Of a stretch of DNA of 64,000 bases, positions 52,250-61,471 are shown one piece after another. The translations under genes were made by a program, and so were the position numbers. Source of the DNA: [Pasteurella] aerogenes (GTDB lineage Bacteria > Pseudomonadota > Gammaproteobacteria > Enterobacterales > Pasteurellaceae); contig LR134362.1 of the NCBI GenBank assembly GCA_900637275.1, positions 186,001 to 250,000 on the forward strand, given 5' to 3'. Numbering within the stretch: position 1 is the stretch's first letter; the number at the start of each line of letters is the position of its first letter. The notes beneath the pieces are model-generated. The model saw nothing but the letters and a program-made list of their open reading frames with translations, ran no database searches and was not told where the DNA came from.

Positions 52250-55117
52250 ATGTTTGTTATTGGGCAACGTTGGATAAGTGAAACGGAAAATAATTTAGGA
52301 CTAGGCGTTATTACGTCGTTAGATGCGCGAACGGTGACGATACATTTCCCTGCGGCAGATGAAGTACGCATTTACGCCTCAAACAACGCTCCTTTAACCC
52401 GTGTTAGTTTTCAAGCGGGCGATGAAATTCCCCATCAAGAAGGCTGGAAAGCAAAAGTGTTGGAGGCAATGGAGCGCAACGGATTATTTTTCTATCGCGT
52501 GATGCGCCATGACTTTATGCAAGATATAGTGATGTTAGAACAAGAAATTGCGCCACATATTGCTTTTAGCAAACCACAAGATCGCTTGTTTAATGCACAA
52601 ATTGATCGCATGGATCATTTTGTGCTACGTTATCGCAGTTGGCAACATCAGCAAACCCAATATAAATCGGAATGTCGCGGTTTGCGTGGCATTCGCGCCG
52701 GGCTTATCCCTCATCAATTACACATTGCCCAAGAGGTAGGACAACGTATGGCGCCACGCGTGTTGCTGGCAGATGAAGTGGGACTTGGTAAAACCATCGA
52801 AGCTGGGATGATTTTGCAACAACAATTGTTTGCAGAAAAAGTGCAACGAGTGCTGATTTTGGTACCGGAAAGTTTGCAACATCAATGGTTGGTGGAAATG
52901 TTGCGTCGCTTTAATTTACCTTTTTCCTTATTTGATGAAGAACGTGCGGCAGATTTTGATGACAGCGCCCGTAATCCGTTTCATAGTGAATCTTTGATCC
53001 TTTGTGCATTGGATTGGTTTGTCAGCTATCCAAAGCGGGCGCAACAAGCGTTAGAGGCGGAATTTGATTTATTGATCGTTGATGAGGCTCACCATTTAAC
53101 TTGGTCAGAGGTGCAGTGTAGCCTAGAATATCAAATTGTTGCGCAATTGGCGGAAAAAATCCCGGCATTGTTATTATTAACGGCGACACCGGAACAATTG
53201 GGACAAGAAAGCCATTTTGCCCGCTTACGCTTACTCGATCCCCATCGTTTTTATGATTACCATGCTTTTTTGCGTGAGCAAGAAAATTATCGCCCGTTGG
53301 CGGAAATCATTAATGCCTTGCTGCAAGAAGAAACCTTGAGCCTCTCGCAGCAACAAACTCTGCAATCTTTGCTGGATGAGGAAAGTGCGGTGTTAATTAC
53401 GCAAGTTTCTGTCTCGGTGCAAGCCCGCCAGCAACTGATTGCCCAATTAATTGATCGTCACGGAACCGGGCGAGTATTATTTCGCAATACGCGACAAGCG
53501 GTACAAGGTTTTCCGAAACGTATGTATGCGCCAGTGAAATTACCGTTCCCAACCCAATACCAAAATGCGTTGTCGATTTTGCAACGTTTAGGCGAAATCG
53601 GCACGGTTGAGGCGTTGTATCCGGAACGCATTTTCCAAGAAATGAATGCATTAAGCGGTTGGTGGGAATTTGATCCACGTGTGGCGTGGTTGTTTGAATT
53701 TTTAAAACAGCGGCGTGATGAAAAAGTACTAGTGATTTGTCGCCATGCGGATACGGTGACGCAATTGGAGCAGGTTTTGCGCGAAAAAGAGGGGATCCGC
53801 AGTGCAGTTTTCCATGAACAAATGTCGATTGTGGAACGGGATCGGGCGGCGGCGTATTTTGCCGATCAAGAATATGGCGCACAGGTCTTATTGACCTCAC
53901 ATATTGGTTCGGAAGGGCGCAATTTCCAATTTGCCAGCCATTTGGTCTTGTTTAACGTACCGGAAACGCCGGATTTATTAGAACAATGTATCGGGCGCTT
54001 GGATCGTATCGGACAGCGTGGTGATGTACATATTCATGTGCCTTATTTTGACAATTCGGCGCAACAAGTTCTCGTGCGTTGGTATCATGAAGGCTTAAAT
54101 GCTTTTGCCGAGACTTGCCCGATGGGAACATTATTGTTTGAAAAGTGCGGTGAAAAATTACGTTATTTTTTACAAAATCCGACCGCACTTGAGGAATTTC
54201 ATCCCTTTTTACAACAAACCCATGAGCAATATTTGGAGTTAAAAGCAGAATTGGAGCGCGGGCGGGATCGTTTATTGGAATTAAACTCCAATGGTGGAGA
54301 GGCAGCAAAACAGCTGGCAGCGCAAATCGCACAGCAAGATGGTGCAACGGATTTGATCAGCTTTAGTTTAAATTTATTTGATCTGATTGGCGTGGAACAG
54401 GAAGATGTGGGCGAGCAAACTTTGGTATTAAAGCCGGGCGATAATATGTTGATTTCTGATTTTCCGGGTTTAAAAGAAGAAGGATTGACCGTTACTTTTG
54501 ATCGCGCACGAGCCTTAGCGCGTGAAGAAATGGATTTTTTAACTTGGGATCATCCGCTTATTCGTCAAGGGATGGAGTTGATGACATCGGGAGACATTGG
54601 TAAAAGTGCGGTGTCTTTATTGATTAATAAGGCGTTGCCGGCAGGGACTTTATTATTGGAGTTAATTTATATTGTCGAGGCGCAAGCGCCGAAAGGGCTG
54701 CATCTAACTCGCTTTTTGCCACCGACGCCGGTGCGTTTATTATTAGATGCCAAAGGAAATAACTTGGCAAATCAAGTGGCTTTTGATAGTTTACAGAAAC
54801 AACTAAAACCCATGGGACGTAAAATGGCGATGGATGTGATCAAAATGCTGCGCAAGCAGATCGCGGCTTTATTGCCATTAGCCGAACAACAAATTACTTC
54901 GCCGGCACAACAGATTATCGCTGATGCCAAACAAGCGGCACAACAGCGCTTGCAGGCGGAGTTAAATCGTTTGCTGGCGTTGCAAAAAGTGAATAAAAAC
55001 GTGCGCCAAGATGAAATTGAATTAGTCCAGCGACAATTTGAGCAAAGTTTGGCGCAACTGAATTTGGCGAGCTGGCGCTTGGACAGCTTGCGTGTAATTG
55101 TGAGTAATAAAGAATAA
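52250..55117 (+). CDS. rapA: RNA polymerase-associated helicase RapA (HepA)
   Basis: RapA is a Swi2/Snf2 ATPase that binds RNA polymerase and helps it recycle. The 955-residue protein (E. coli 968) has the N-terminal Tudor-like domain (FVIGQRWISETENNLGLGVI), motif I LADEVGLGKTIEAG, the DEAHH box (LLIVDEAHHL) and C-terminal helicase motif QCIGRLDRIGQ. It is one base from rluA, so the two are co-transcribed. Four uptake signals lie in it, two of them (54143 and 54182) facing each other across 30 bases. Confidence 0.96.
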   Translation: MFVIGQRWISETENNLGLGVITSLDARTVTIHFPAADEVRIYASNNAPLTRVSFQAGDEIPHQEGWKAKVLEAMERNGLFFYRVMRHDFMQDIVMLEQEIAPHIAFSKPQDRLFNAQIDRMDHFVLRYRSWQHQQTQYKSECRGLRGIRAGLIPHQLHIAQEVGQRMAPRVLLADEVGLGKTIEAGMILQQQLFAEKVQRVLILVPESLQHQWLVEMLRRFNLPFSLFDEERAADFDDSARNPFHSESLILCALDWFVSYPKRAQQALEAEFDLLIVDEAHHLTWSEVQCSLEYQIVAQLAEKIPALLLLTATPEQLGQESHFARLRLLDPHRFYDYHAFLREQENYRPLAEIINALLQEETLSLSQQQTLQSLLDEESAVLITQVSVSVQARQQLIAQLIDRHGTGRVLFRNTRQAVQGFPKRMYAPVKLPFPTQYQNALSILQRLGEIGTVEALYPERIFQEMNALSGWWEFDPRVAWLFEFLKQRRDEKVLVICRHADTVTQLEQVLREKEGIRSAVFHEQMSIVERDRAAAYFADQEYGAQVLLTSHIGSEGRNFQFASHLVLFNVPETPDLLEQCIGRLDRIGQRGDVHIHVPYFDNSAQQVLVRWYHEGLNAFAETCPMGTLLFEKCGEKLRYFLQNPTALEEFHPFLQQTHEQYLELKAELERGRDRLLELNSNGGEAAKQLAAQIAQQDGATDLISFSLNLFDLIGVEQEDVGEQTLVLKPGDNMLISDFPGLKEEGLTVTFDRARALAREEMDFLTWDHPLIRQGMELMTSGDIGKSAVSLLINKALPAGTLLLELIYIVEAQAPKGLHLTRFLPPTPVRLLLDAKGNNLANQVAFDSLQKQLKPMGRKMAMDVIKMLRKQIAALLPLAEQQITSPAQQIIADAKQAAQQRLQAELNRLLALQKVNKNVRQDEIELVQRQFEQSLAQLNLASWRLDSLRVIVSNKE

Positions 55118-55118
55118 G

Positions 55119-55784
55119 ATGGCACTTATTGAATATCATCCCCCGATAGATCCTTGGCTTGATATTGTGTATCGAGATGATCACATTTTGTTGGTGAATA
55201 AACCGAGCGGTTTGCTTTCAGTTCCCGGCAATCAGCCGCAATATTATGATAGCGCCATGTCGCGCGTGAAAGACAAATATGGGTTTTGCGAACCGGCGCA
55301 CCGTTTGGATATGGCAACCAGCGGGTTATTGTTGTTTGCTATGAGTAAATTGGCGGATCGCGAATTAAAACGCCAGTTTCGTGAGCGGGAGCCAAAAAAG
55401 CAATATGTAGCGTTAGTTTGGGGGCATCTTGAGGCAGCGCAGGGAACGGTGGATTTGCCCTTAATTTGCGATTGGGAAAATCGCCCGCGCCAAAAAATTT
55501 GTTTTGAGCGGGGAAAAAGAGCAGTCACAAAATTTGAAGTTTTGCAACGTTTGCCGAATAACAGTACACAAGTTCGCTTAACACCGATTACCGGACGCTC
55601 TCATCAATTGCGTTTACATATGTTAGCCTTGGGACATCCAATATTAGGCGATAAATTTTATGCGCACCCGCAAGCCAAAGCCATGTCGTCGCGCTTGTGT
55701 TTGCACGCCGAATATTTAAAAATCACCCATCCGCTTACCCAAGACATCATGGAATTTCGTGCCGAAGCGAGCTTTTCATTATAG
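55119..55784 (+). CDS. rluA: Dual-specificity pseudouridine synthase RluA
   Basis: RluA makes pseudouridine 746 in 23S rRNA and position 32 in some tRNAs. The 221-residue protein lacks the S4 domain of RluC, and has the catalytic HRLDMATSGLLLFAMS and the motif PITGRSHQLRLHM. It directly follows rapA, as in E. coli, which supports the assignment. Confidence 0.95.
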   Translation: MALIEYHPPIDPWLDIVYRDDHILLVNKPSGLLSVPGNQPQYYDSAMSRVKDKYGFCEPAHRLDMATSGLLLFAMSKLADRELKRQFREREPKKQYVALVWGHLEAAQGTVDLPLICDWENRPRQKICFERGKRAVTKFEVLQRLPNNSTQVRLTPITGRSHQLRLHMLALGHPILGDKFYAHPQAKAMSSRLCLHAEYLKITHPLTQDIMEFRAEASFSL

Positions 55785-55827
55785 TATGAACGGAAAGCGC
55801 TAATGCAGCCATAGAAAAAGTAGGTGC

Positions 55828-55856
55828 TTTAATCTTGTGTTATTTATCCGTATAAT
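55828..55856 (+). promoter_or_regulatory. Candidate ribF promoter
   Basis: TTTAAT (55828-55833), 17 bases, TATAAT (55851-55856), 34 bases before ribF. The ileS promoter 1 kb on has the same TTTAATCTT-N13-GTATAATG layout. Confidence 0.6.
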
Positions 55857-55889
55857 GGGTAACTATTTTGAATTTATTAGGAAAATGTA

Positions 55890-56843
55890 ATGCAACTTAT
55901 TCGTAGTTTTCAGCGTTTACCGGCGATATTTCATGAACAAGGCTGTGCGTTAACGATCGGCAATTTTGACGGGGTACATTTGGGGCATCAGCAGATTTTG
56001 CGCCATTTACGTCAAAAAGCAGATGAATTGGCGTTGCCGATGGTGGTGATGTTGTTTGAACCGCAGCCGCGCGAATATTTTTTAGCCGATAAAGCGCCTG
56101 CAAGATTGATGCGCCTACGCGATAAATTGCATTATTTGGCTCAAGCCGGTGTGGATTATGTTTTCTGTGTGAAATTTAACCGCGCTTTTGCCGCTCAACG
56201 TGCGGCAGATTTTATTTCAACTTGTTTAGTTGCGCAACTGAACGTGAAATTCTTAAGTGTCGGCGACGATTTCCGTTTTGGTGCAGAGCGAGAAGGGGAT
56301 TTTGCACTGTTGCAACACGCGGGCAAAAAATACGGTTTTGAAGTTGAAGATAATTGTAGCCTTTGTTTGGATACACAGCGCATTAGTAGTACCGCAATCC
56401 GTCAAGCCTTGGCAGAGGATAATTTAGCGTTAGCGGCGACTTTGTTGGGAAAACCTTATTGTATTTATGGGCGCGTGGTGCATGGGAATAAATTGGGGCG
56501 CACTATCGGATTTCCGACTGCCAATATTCGCCTACAGCGTCAAGTTAATCCGATCAAAGGCGTTTATGCGGTGAAAATTCAATTAGACGACGGACGCCAA
56601 TATACCGGTGTTGCCAATGTGGGCAAGCGCCCAACCTTGAACGGAATTAAGCATATTCAGCTTTTAGAAGTGCATCTTTTTGATTTTAGCCAAAACTTAT
56701 ACGGGCAGAATTTGCAGATTGAATTTTGCCATAAATTGCGCAATGAAATTAAGTTTGCCTCATTTGAGGCGTTGAAACAACAAATTGAACAAGATGTGAT
56801 TGTGGCAAAAGCCTATTTTGCGACAAAACTTGCGGAAAAATGA
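55890..56843 (+). CDS. ribF: Bifunctional riboflavin kinase/FAD synthetase
   Basis: RibF converts riboflavin to FMN and then FAD. The 317-residue protein has the N-terminal nucleotidyltransferase domain (LTIGNFDGVHLGHQQIL, then RISSTAIRQAL) and the C-terminal kinase domain (GRVVHGNKLGRTIGFPTANI). TTAGGAAAATG precedes the start. It is followed by ileS and lspA, the usual ribF-ileS-lspA order. Confidence 0.97.
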   Translation: MQLIRSFQRLPAIFHEQGCALTIGNFDGVHLGHQQILRHLRQKADELALPMVVMLFEPQPREYFLADKAPARLMRLRDKLHYLAQAGVDYVFCVKFNRAFAAQRAADFISTCLVAQLNVKFLSVGDDFRFGAEREGDFALLQHAGKKYGFEVEDNCSLCLDTQRISSTAIRQALAEDNLALAATLLGKPYCIYGRVVHGNKLGRTIGFPTANIRLQRQVNPIKGVYAVKIQLDDGRQYTGVANVGKRPTLNGIKHIQLLEVHLFDFSQNLYGQNLQIEFCHKLRNEIKFASFEALKQQIEQDVIVAKAYFATKLAEK

Positions 56844-56868
56844 CCGCACTTTGAATGGCAATTCCGCC

Positions 56869-56897
56869 TTTAATCTTAACGGATTTCTGCGTATAAT
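56869..56897 (+). promoter_or_regulatory. Candidate ileS promoter
   Basis: TTTAAT (56869-56874), 17 bases, TATAAT (56892-56897), 66 bases before ileS. An uptake signal (56843-56851) lies just before it, over the ribF stop. Confidence 0.6.
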
Positions 56898-56962
56898 GCT
56901 GAAATTCGTTTGTGTTTAAAAGATACGCTCAATTTTTAATTATTACTCTTTGGAAGATAAAA

Positions 56963-59791
56963 ATGTCGAATGAAAATGTAGATTATAAAAATACGCTCAA
57001 TTTGCCGGAAACCGGTTTCCCGATGCGTGGAGACTTGGCAAAACGTGAGCCGGCAATGTTGAAAAACTGGTATGAAAAGCAACTTTATCAAAAAATTCGT
57101 GCTGCCGGTAAGGGTAAAAAGACCTTTATTTTACACGATGGACCTCCTTATGCGAATGGTTCGTTACACCTTGGTCACGCCGTCAACAAAATCTTAAAAG
57201 ACGTTATTATCAAATCCAAAACCGCGCTAGGTTATGATTCTCCTTATATTCCCGGTTGGGACTGTCATGGCTTACCGATTGAATTAAAAGTCGAGGGTTT
57301 AGTCGGCAAACCAAATGAAAAAATTTCCGCGGCACAATTCCGTCAGGCTTGTCGCGATTATGCCAAAGAACAAGTAGAGGGGCAAAAAGCCGACTTTATC
57401 CGTATGGGCGTGTTGGGCGATTGGGATAATCCGTATTTGACCATGAATTTTAATACGGAAGCGAATATTATCCGTACCTTAGGAAAAGTGATTGCTAACG
57501 GGCATTTGTATAAAGGATCTAAACCGGTTCACTGGTGTTTGGATTGCGGTTCTTCCTTGGCGGAAGCGGAAGTGGAATATGAAGATAAAGTGTCTCCGTC
57601 CATTTATGTGCGTTTTGCGGCGACAAATCCGGCGGAAGTGGAAGCGAAATTTAATGCGCAAGGTCAAGGTCATGGTCGCTTATCCGCAGTGATTTGGACA
57701 ACCACTCCTTGGACATTACCGTCTAACCGCGCGATTGCAGTCAATGCGAATTTAGATTATCAATTGGTACAATTCGGCGATGAGCGTGTTATTTTAGCCG
57801 CAGATTTGTTGGAAAGTGTGCAAAAAGCGACCGCACTTGAGCAAGTGGAAGTGTTAGGTTCAGTGCAAGGAAGTGCGTTGGAATTATTGCGTTTTAACCA
57901 TCCGTTTTATGATTATAGCGTGCCGGTGATTTTAGGTGATCACGTCACCATTGATGGCGGTACGGGTTTGGTGCATACCGCACCGGATCATGGTTTGGAT
58001 GACTATATTGTTGGTCAAAAATATCAGTTGGAAATGGCTGGGTTGGTTGCAAACGATGGTAAGTTTATTTCGACCACGCCATTTTTTGCCGGCAAAGGCG
58101 TATTTGAAGCCAATGATTTAGTGGTGGAAAAACTGAAAGAAACCGGTGCATTGTTAAAACTTGAACGTATTAAACACAGCTATCCACATTGTTGGCGACA
58201 TAAAACGCCAATTATTTTCCGTGCCACACCACAATGGTTTATCGGTATGGAAACCAAAGGATTACGTCAACAAGCCTTGGGCGAAATCAAAAAAGTGCGT
58301 TGGATTCCAAGTTGGGGGGAAGCGCGAATTGATACCATGGTGGCAAACCGTCCGGATTGGTGTATTTCGCGTCAGCGTACTTGGGGCGTGCCGATGACTA
58401 TGTTTGTGCATCATGAAACCGAACAGTTACATCCGCGTACTTTAGAGATCCTAGAAGAAGTAGCAAAACGCGTTGAAAAAGCCGGTATTCAGGCTTGGTG
58501 GGATCTTGATCCTGTAGAGGTATTGGGCGAAGAAGATGCAAAAATTTATCGCAAAGTGCCGGATACCTTGGATGTGTGGTTTGATTCTGGATCGACCTAT
58601 GCGTCTGTAGTGCAACAACGTCCTGAGTTTAATGGGAATGCAGCGGATATGTATTTAGAAGGTTCTGACCAACATCGTGGCTGGTTTATGTCTTCCTTGA
58701 TGCTTTCTACTGCGACTGACAACAAAGCGCCTTACAACCAAGTGTTGACTCACGGATTTACGGTGGATGAAAAAGGTCGCAAAATGTCTAAATCCTTGGG
58801 TAATGTGATTGTGCCGAGTGAAGTGTGGAATAAAAATGGGGCAGACATTTTACGTTTATGGGTCGCCTCCACTGACTACACCGGTGAAATTGCGGTTTCT
58901 CACAATATTTTAAACAGTGCCGGCGATACCTATCGTCGTATTCGTAATACCGCTCGTTTCTTGTTGGCGAACTTAAATGGTTTTGAGCCAAAACGCGATT
59001 TGGTTAAACCAGAAGAGATGATTGCTTTGGATCGCTGGGCAGTGAGCTGTGCATTAGAGGCACAAAATGATATTAAAGAGGCTTACGATAATTATCAATT
59101 CCATACCGTGGTGCAGCGTTTAATGCGTTTCTGTTCAATTGAGATGGGATCGTTTTATTTGGATATTATCAAAGATCGTCAATATACTACCAAAGCGGAC
59201 AGCTTGGCGCGCCGTAGTTGTCAAACTGCCTTGTGGCATATTGCTGAGGCCTTAGTGCGTTGGATGGCGCCAATTCTTTCCTTTACCGCGGATGAAATTT
59301 GGGGACATATGCCGAAAGTAGAAGGTCGTGCAGAATTTGTATTCACCGAGGAGTTTTATACCGGTTTGTTCGGTTTGGGCGAAAAGGATAAATTGGATGA
59401 TAATTACTGGCAGCAATTGCTAAAAGTACGTGCCGAAGTAAACCGTGTGTTGGAACAAGCGCGTAATGATAAATTAATTGGTGCTGGTTTGGAAGCGAAA
59501 GTGACGGTTTATGCCAATGATCAAATTCGCCCGTTATTGGAACAATTAGGTGATGAATTACGCTTTGTGTTAATTACTTCACAAGCGTTAGTAAAACCGC
59601 TTGCCGAGGCAGATGTGGCTGAAGGTGAATTTGCCGGTTTAGCGGTGAAAGTGGAACGTGCTGAAGGAGAAAAATGTCCGCGTTGTTGGCATTACTCCAC
59701 TACCGTTGGACTCAATCCGGCACATCCGACGTTATGTTCTCGTTGCGTGGAAAACGTTGATGGCGAAGGTGAGTTAAGACAATTTGCCTAA
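56963..59791 (+). CDS. ileS: Isoleucyl-tRNA synthetase
   Basis: IleS charges tRNA-Ile and edits valine. The 942-residue class I enzyme has the HIGH motif as HLGH in PYANGSLHLGHAVNK (near residue 60), an editing domain with WTTTPWTLPSN, the KMSKS motif in GRKMSKSLGN near 600, and the C-terminal zinc finger CPRCWH...CSRC. The ATG at 56963 is preferred to the upstream in-frame codon at 56912 because GGAAGATAAAA lies before it and MSNENVDYKNTLNLPETGFPMRGDL fits the family. Confidence 0.98.
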   Translation: MSNENVDYKNTLNLPETGFPMRGDLAKREPAMLKNWYEKQLYQKIRAAGKGKKTFILHDGPPYANGSLHLGHAVNKILKDVIIKSKTALGYDSPYIPGWDCHGLPIELKVEGLVGKPNEKISAAQFRQACRDYAKEQVEGQKADFIRMGVLGDWDNPYLTMNFNTEANIIRTLGKVIANGHLYKGSKPVHWCLDCGSSLAEAEVEYEDKVSPSIYVRFAATNPAEVEAKFNAQGQGHGRLSAVIWTTTPWTLPSNRAIAVNANLDYQLVQFGDERVILAADLLESVQKATALEQVEVLGSVQGSALELLRFNHPFYDYSVPVILGDHVTIDGGTGLVHTAPDHGLDDYIVGQKYQLEMAGLVANDGKFISTTPFFAGKGVFEANDLVVEKLKETGALLKLERIKHSYPHCWRHKTPIIFRATPQWFIGMETKGLRQQALGEIKKVRWIPSWGEARIDTMVANRPDWCISRQRTWGVPMTMFVHHETEQLHPRTLEILEEVAKRVEKAGIQAWWDLDPVEVLGEEDAKIYRKVPDTLDVWFDSGSTYASVVQQRPEFNGNAADMYLEGSDQHRGWFMSSLMLSTATDNKAPYNQVLTHGFTVDEKGRKMSKSLGNVIVPSEVWNKNGADILRLWVASTDYTGEIAVSHNILNSAGDTYRRIRNTARFLLANLNGFEPKRDLVKPEEMIALDRWAVSCALEAQNDIKEAYDNYQFHTVVQRLMRFCSIEMGSFYLDIIKDRQYTTKADSLARRSCQTALWHIAEALVRWMAPILSFTADEIWGHMPKVEGRAEFVFTEEFYTGLFGLGEKDKLDDNYWQQLLKVRAEVNRVLEQARNDKLIGAGLEAKVTVYANDQIRPLLEQLGDELRFVLITSQALVKPLAEADVAEGEFAGLAVKVERAEGEKCPRCWHYSTTVGLNPAHPTLCSRCVENVDGEGELRQFA

Positions 59792-59802
59792 TAATTGAAA
59801 AA

Positions 59803-59833
59803 AATGACCGCACTTTTAAAGTGCGGTTAATTT
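59803..59833 (+). terminator. Inverted uptake-signal hairpin between ileS and lspA
   Basis: ACCGCACTT (59807-59815), three-base loop TTA, AAGTGCGGT (59819-59827), in the reverse order from most pairs. The stem is perfect, but the T-run after it is short and lspA follows directly, so it may only partly stop transcription. Confidence 0.65.
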
Positions 59834-59855
59834 ATTGTAAGTTTTGCGGAGTGCT

Positions 59856-60347
59856 ATGAGCAAAAAAACGGGTTTATCCTTTTTATGGTTAGGATTGGTG
59901 GCATTTGTCATTGATTTATTTACAAAATATTTAGTCGTGAGTCGTTTTGAACTGTATGAAAGCGTGAATATTTTACCGGTATTTAATCTGACATATGTGC
60001 GTAATTATGGTGCGGCATTTAGTTTTTTAGCCGATCATTCTGGTTGGCAAAAAAGTTTTTTTATCGGTTTAGCGTTAATTATTTCTGCGGTGTTGATCTA
60101 TTTTCTTGCCAAAAATAATGCTACACAAAAATTGCAAAATTCTGCCTATGCATTGATTATCGGTGGTGCGCTAGCCAATGCAGCAGATCGTTTTTATCAC
60201 GGATTTGTGGTGGATTTTTTTGATTTTTATTGGCAACAATGGCATTATCCGGTGTTTAATGTGGCGGATATTGCCATTTGTATTGGCGCGGGTTTGTTAG
60301 CCTTAGATGCCTTTAAAAATAGCGAAAAGAAAGAGAAAAAAGCATGA
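59856..60347 (+). CDS. lspA: Lipoprotein signal peptidase II
   Basis: LspA removes the signal peptide from lipid-modified prolipoproteins such as BamC. The 163-residue protein has four membrane segments and the two catalytic aspartates, Asp111 in NAADRFYHG and Asp138 in FNVADIAIC, with the family spacing. The start at 59856 has GCGGAG nearby; a TTG at 59844 is unlikely. Its stop overlaps ispH by four bases (ATGA). Confidence 0.97.
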   Translation: MSKKTGLSFLWLGLVAFVIDLFTKYLVVSRFELYESVNILPVFNLTYVRNYGAAFSFLADHSGWQKSFFIGLALIISAVLIYFLAKNNATQKLQNSAYALIIGGALANAADRFYHGFVVDFFDFYWQQWHYPVFNVADIAICIGAGLLALDAFKNSEKKEKKA

Positions 60348-61288
60348 AAATTATTTTAGCCAATCCGCGCGGTTTTTGTGCCGGTGTTGACCGTGCGATC
60401 AGTATTGTGGAATTAGCACTGGAAGTCCATGGGGCGCCGATTTATGTGCGCCATGAAGTGGTGCATAATCGTTTTGTGGTCAATGGATTACGTGAACGCG
60501 GCGCGATTTTTGTGGAAGAATTAGATGAGGTTCCGGATGGTGCGATCGTGATTTTCTCGGCGCATGGTGTTTCACAAGCGGTGCGCCAAGAGGCAAAAAA
60601 TCGCGGGTTGAAAGTTTTTGATGCGACTTGCCCGTTAGTGACGAAAGTGCATATGCAAGTAGCGCGTGCTAGCCGCAAAGGGACAAAAGCGGTGTTGATC
60701 GGACATGAAGGCCATCCAGAAGTGGAAGGAACGATGGGGCAATATGATAACCACGACGGTGGCATTTATTTGGTGGAAAATGTGGAAGATATTGCCAAAT
60801 TGTCGTTGCGCGATGATGAAGATATTACCTTTATGACACAAACCACGCTGTCTATTGATGATACCGCTGATGTGATTGAGGCGCTAAAAGAAAAATATCC
60901 AGCAATTCAAGGACCGCGTAAAAATGACATTTGTTATGCAACAACTAATCGTCAACAAGCGGTACGCGAATTGGCGGAACAGTCCGATTTGGTGATTGTC
61001 GTGGGATCCAAAAATTCCTCAAATTCAAATCGTTTGGCAGAGTTGGCATCCAGAATGGGAGTTACCTCCAAATTGATCGACGAAGCGAATGATATTGATC
61101 CTGAATGGCTACAAGGCGTGCAAACCATTGGCATTACCGCCGGGGCATCGGCACCTGAAGTGCTGGTGCAATCAGTGGTGACTCGTTTGCGCGAGTTGGG
61201 CGCAGATCAAGTGGAAGAATTGCAAGGTTGTGAAGAAAATACGGTATTTGAAGTGCCGAAAGAATTGCGTGTTCACGAAGTGCAATAA
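60344..61288 (+). CDS. ispH: 4-hydroxy-3-methylbut-2-enyl diphosphate reductase
   Basis: IspH, the last enzyme of the MEP isoprenoid pathway, reduces HMBPP to IPP and DMAPP with an iron-sulfur cluster. The 314-residue protein has the three cluster cysteines in GFCAGV (Cys12), DATCPLV and DICYATTNRQ. It overlaps lspA. The fkpB gene that lies between the two in E. coli is missing here. Confidence 0.97.
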   Translation: MKIILANPRGFCAGVDRAISIVELALEVHGAPIYVRHEVVHNRFVVNGLRERGAIFVEELDEVPDGAIVIFSAHGVSQAVRQEAKNRGLKVFDATCPLVTKVHMQVARASRKGTKAVLIGHEGHPEVEGTMGQYDNHDGGIYLVENVEDIAKLSLRDDEDITFMTQTTLSIDDTADVIEALKEKYPAIQGPRKNDICYATTNRQQAVRELAEQSDLVIVVGSKNSSNSNRLAELASRMGVTSKLIDEANDIDPEWLQGVQTIGITAGASAPEVLVQSVVTRLRELGADQVEELQGCEENTVFEVPKELRVHEVQ

Positions 61289-61310
61289 GATAAATTTAAT
61301 AAGATGTAAA

Positions 61311-61349
61311 AAAATAGGCGAATATGTTAAATATTTGCCTATTTTTTTG
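61311..61349 (+). terminator. Terminator after ispH
   Basis: AAATAGGCGAATAT, loop GTTAA, ATATTTGCCTATTT with one G-T pair, then T. Confidence 0.9.
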
Positions 61350-61395
61350 TTCGTGATCAAATTTAGTTTTATGTTAAAAGGATATGATATAAAGG

Positions 61396-61419
61396 ATCGA
61401 TATTAAGCTATTCGATATT
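61396..61419. promoter_or_regulatory. Candidate operator before the orphan membrane gene
   Basis: ATCGA, 11 bases, TCGAT forms an inverted repeat at 61396-61416, and CGATATT repeats directly at 61398-61404 and 61413-61419. Such spacing resembles LysR-type sites, but no LysR gene is in the window. Position fits regulation of the gene that starts at 61472. Confidence 0.35.
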
Positions 61420-61471
61420 TCAATTTTATACACAAATTATGTCAATAACTTAGATACAGGAGGTATTTTCG

